The notes under the pieces are model-generated. The model saw only the letters and a program-made list of their open reading frames with translations. It was not told the DNA's origin and did no database searches. From Cyanobacteriota bacterium (GTDB taxonomy: Bacteria > Cyanobacteriota > Cyanobacteriia > PCC-6307 > Cyanobiaceae), in contig JAPLIF010000291.1 of the NCBI GenBank assembly GCA_026389255.1, positions 1-7,525 on the forward strand: DNA of 7,525 bases, written 5' to 3'. Each line of letters begins with the position of its first letter. Position 1 is the first letter of the stretch. Positions 5,634 through 7,525 of the stretch are shown one piece after another. A program made the translations under genes and the position numbers.

Positions 5634-5716
5634 GCCGGGCTCTGCGCAGGGCCCCCTAGCATCGTTCACATTCACCGCTGACCGTTGGCCATTGGCCGTC
5701 GGCGCCCCGCCACCCC

Positions 5717-6034
5717 ATGGCCCGTTCCTTCCTGACCCTGAGCCTGCTGGCTCTTGCCCCTGCCTCTCTGGCGCTCTCTGGGCCCGTGGTCGCCCAAGTG
5801 GCCGGATACGGACAGACCCTGGGCACCAGTCCCCAGGAACGCCAGGTGTATGACGGCGCGGGGGCCAAATCCTCGGTGTTGGACGCCACCAATCCCATCG
5901 ACCTGATGAATCGGCTGCGGCGCAGCACGGCCATGGATGACGCCACCTCCCCAGGCCAGGCCGTCGATAAGGCGCTCAAGGATTTTGATACGCCGGCACC
6001 GGCAGCGACCCGTCCGGGGCTGGCTGGACCGTAG
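5717..6034 (+). CDS. Small exported protein of unknown function
   Basis: A 105-residue protein with a signal peptide (MARSFLTLSLLALAPASLAL, likely cleavage near residue 26 after PVVA). The mature part is hydrophilic. Its most conserved-looking stretch is residues 53-91, containing VLDATNPIDLMNRLRRSTAM and then a DKALKDFD helix, followed by a Pro/Ala tail. It is probably periplasmic or outer-envelope. I believe I have seen similar short proteins in picocyanobacteria, but I cannot name a family. It diverges from xth. Its last 59 bp lie antisense to the 3' end of the TPR gene, and that shared DNA encodes only proline-rich tails in both frames. Confidence 0.7.
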   Translation: MARSFLTLSLLALAPASLALSGPVVAQVAGYGQTLGTSPQERQVYDGAGAKSSVLDATNPIDLMNRLRRSTAMDDATSPGQAVDKALKDFDTPAPAATRPGLAGP

Positions 6035-6866
6035 GCGGACTGGCCACCCCTTTGCCTGGCTTGGCTGTTCCGGCGTTGGCTGGCGAGCGCACCGCCAACA
6101 TCGACCAGGTCGCCGCCAGTTTGTCGAGCACCGGATCGGAGGTGCCGGTCTTGCCACTGCGTTGCTTGGCGTTGGTCAGGGCCGTCAAGGCAGCGGGGGT
6201 ATCGCCACTTTTCTGGAGCAGCAGGGCCAGGGCCACCATGGGGCGAGGATCCTGGGGGAAGGCGGCCGCCAGCTGCTGACAGGTGGCCTTGGCCTGCACC
6301 ATTTGCCCCATGCGGTCCTGGATCTCGGCCAGCAGCAGCCCGATACCCAGGGCTTGGGGCTGGATCCCGGGGGTGGTGGTAGCGGTGTAGGCCGCTTGGA
6401 CCTGGCGCAGGGCGAGGCTGCCCTGGCCCTGTTCGAGTTGCAGCAGGCTCATCAACTGCAGCGCTTGCACCTGATGGGGTTGGCGGCTCAGAATCTGACG
6501 CAACTCCCGTTCCGCTCCGGTCGGATCACCGGTGGCCCTGCGCAGTTCCGCCAGCATCAACCGCAGGGACCACCGTTCCGGTTCCCGATCGGCCATGGGC
6601 TCCAGCAGGGCGATGGCCTCCTGCTTCCGGCCCAGACCCACCAGCAATTCGAGCAGCCGCTGGCGATCCGTATTAGTGGCCTCGTGGCGCTCTTCCCGCT
6701 GCACGAGCCCATTAATTTCCTTCTCCAGAATGGCGCGGCGCGGATCCCCCGACGGGTTGCCGCCGCTGCGCTGGCCCAGCCACCAACCCGCCCCCAAGGC
6801 CATCAGCGTTAGGGCCATGGCGGCGGCGAGCCCATAGGCTCCGAAGCGGCGGGGCTGGTTCGACAT
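5976..6866 (-). CDS. Membrane-anchored TPR-repeat protein
   Basis: A 296-residue protein with a short basic N-terminus (MSNQPRRFG), one membrane helix at about residues 10-30 (AYGLAAAMALTLMALGAGWW), then about five helix-turn-helix repeats of TPR type. The clearest are at residues 66-99 (RQRLLELLVGLGRKQEAIALLE), 100-133 and 134-160. Weaker ones follow at 171-205 and 208-240. The tail from 261 is Pro/Ala/Gly-rich. The topology is like c-type cytochrome biogenesis CcmI-type proteins or other periplasmic TPR scaffolds that bind partner proteins, but no cytochrome-assembly genes are nearby and the partner is unknown. The ATG at 6864-6866 is preferred over a TTG six codons upstream. The gene overlaps the convergent small exported-protein gene by 59 bp. 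Confidence 0.82.
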   Translation of the reverse strand: MSNQPRRFGAYGLAAAMALTLMALGAGWWLGQRSGGNPSGDPRRAILEKEINGLVQREERHEATNTDRQRLLELLVGLGRKQEAIALLEPMADREPERWSLRLMLAELRRATGDPTGAERELRQILSRQPHQVQALQLMSLLQLEQGQGSLALRQVQAAYTATTTPGIQPQALGIGLLLAEIQDRMGQMVQAKATCQQLAAAFPQDPRPMVALALLLQKSGDTPAALTALTNAKQRSGKTGTSDPVLDKLAATWSMLAVRSPANAGTAKPGKGVASPPTVQPAPDGSLPVPAYQNP

Positions 6867-6935
6867 CCTGAAACAAAGGGGCAAGGCCCGCAGGGAGACT
6901 ACTGTTCACGCTCGCTACATTGACCACACCGCCGT

Positions 6936-6959
6936 CTGGGGCTGCCGCGCGGCTCCCAG
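6936..6959. other. GC-rich inverted repeat in the divergent leader
   Basis: CTGGG (6936-6940) and CCCAG (6955-6959) flank the perfect palindrome GCCGCGCGGC (6944-6953). The structure lies 14 nt ahead of the ATG of the right-edge gene, inside the 107-nt gap between it and the divergent TPR gene. It could form a leader hairpin. No convincing promoter was found in this gap in either direction. Confidence 0.3.
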
Positions 6960-6973
6960 GCTCTCCCCCCACC

Positions 6974-7525
6974 ATGCGTCAGCACCCCATTCCCCCGGTC
7001 ACCGAACCGCTGCAATACAGGGCCATCGGTGTCGTCCGTGGGATTTACGAACCCAGCGATCCGGCCGTTCCCACCCGGGGCGCGATCCGCACCGCCGATG
7101 GACAGGCCATTGAAGCGGTCGTGCTGGGCCGGCTGCTCACCCTGATGCGCCGCCATCTGGATTTATCCCTGCCCCATCTCTGGGTGGTGTATCCCCGCTC
7201 CCGGGAAGAGGGTCAGTTGCATCTGCAAATGGTGGGCGTCTGGGAGCCAAGCACCCTGGCCCAGGACGCGGAAGAGCCGGCGGGTCCTGACGGGCTCCCC
7301 GAAGGAGACGATTACTTTTCAGTGCGCGGTGAATTGATTTACACCCGCCCCGAAACCCAGGATTTTGTCGTCAAGGTGCGTCAGTTACCGCGTGCTGATG
7401 GCGAGAGGCCGATTCCCTTCAAACTGCAGCTGCGGGGTGAAATCCCCCTGGAGCATCTGCGCCATTTCGTTTCCCTCGATCTGCGCCGCCAGGAGCAGGC
7501 CCTGCAGCTCGAACGCCTGGAGGTC
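6974..7525 (+). CDS. Conserved cyanobacterial protein, partial (right edge)
   Basis: An open frame from the ATG at 6974 to the window end (184 codons, no stop), so the gene is truncated by the window. It begins MRQHPIPPVTEPLQYRAIGV, with further blocks GRLLTLMRRHLDLSLPHLWV (residues 52-71), VYPRSRE, LQMVGVWEP, DYFSVRGELIY (113-123) and FVVKVRQLPR (131-140). This order matches a soluble, beta-rich hypothetical protein I know only from cyanobacteria, where function is unassigned. There is no signal peptide or membrane helix, so it is probably cytosolic. It diverges from the TPR gene. Codon use and composition match its neighbours. The highly charged C-terminal end (LRRQEQALQLERLEV) suggests that a helical part follows beyond the window. 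Confidence 0.8.
   Translation, partial: MRQHPIPPVTEPLQYRAIGVVRGIYEPSDPAVPTRGAIRTADGQAIEAVVLGRLLTLMRRHLDLSLPHLWVVYPRSREEGQLHLQMVGVWEPSTLAQDAEEPAGPDGLPEGDDYFSVRGELIYTRPETQDFVVKVRQLPRADGERPIPFKLQLRGEIPLEHLRHFVSLDLRRQEQALQLERLEV

Noticed and set aside
4689..5681. A 330-codon plus-strand open frame, longer than the xth gene it opposes
   Set aside because: It lies antisense to a complete exonuclease III with all catalytic residues. Its product is His/Gln/Gly/Pro-rich without domains, the usual result of reading the opposite strand of a GC-rich gene.
5685..5697. Direct repeat TTGGCC-A-TTGGCC between xth and the divergent small gene
   Set aside because: It is too short and GC-rich to distinguish from chance, and no -10 element is placed to match.
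5937..6812. A 291-codon plus-strand open frame
   Set aside because: It is antisense to the TPR protein, low in complexity (Gly/Gln/His/Arg) and has no motif. The minus-strand frame has a membrane helix and regular TPR repeats.
6920..6925. TTGACC as a possible -35 for the right-edge gene
   Set aside because: No acceptable -10 hexamer lies 16-18 bp downstream; that segment is GC-only.

Overview
The window looks like a stretch of a GC-rich, compact picocyanobacterial chromosome (Synechococcus / Cyanobium / Vulcanococcus-like). Three things suggest this. The protein running off the right edge resembles a conserved protein I know only from cyanobacteria. The CGATCG core of the cyanobacterial HIP1 repeat occurs about five times, once as the full octamer at 1934-1941. 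Shine-Dalgarno sequences are weak or absent, as is common in that group. This assignment is inference from the sequence alone.

Layout. On the left are two plus-strand membrane-protein genes: a DUF1622-type small membrane protein (41-457) and a bile-acid:sodium-symporter-family carrier (579-1460). The carrier ends 5 nt from a convergent minus-strand pair of exported proteins. These are a small Ala/Pro-linker protein (2388-2720) followed after 4 nt by a Gly/Trp-rich secreted protein (1466-2383). Opposite this pair, across a promoter region with a near-perfect 12-bp dyad (2841-2878), lies an uncharacterised four-helix membrane protein (2945-3499), and after a strong hairpin a basic protein with a C-terminal J-domain (3562-3984). 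Next come a minus-strand pair, exodeoxyribonuclease III (xth, 4797-5633) and an M23 metallopeptidase (4032-4724). The right part holds a small exported protein (5717-6034), a membrane-anchored TPR protein (5976-6866, minus) that overlaps its 3' end by 59 bp, and a right-edge conserved cyanobacterial protein (6974 onward, incomplete).

Most of the window is ordinary core or lineage-specific chromosome: transport, cell-wall hydrolysis, DNA repair, envelope proteins. There is no transposase, integrase, phage gene, CRISPR array, toxin-antitoxin pair, tRNA or rRNA. The least explained part is 1466-3499: two tightly coupled exported proteins and a divergent four-helix membrane protein that share one dyad-containing control region and match no family I can name. 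It may be a cell-surface module, but nothing in the sequence proves a joint function.
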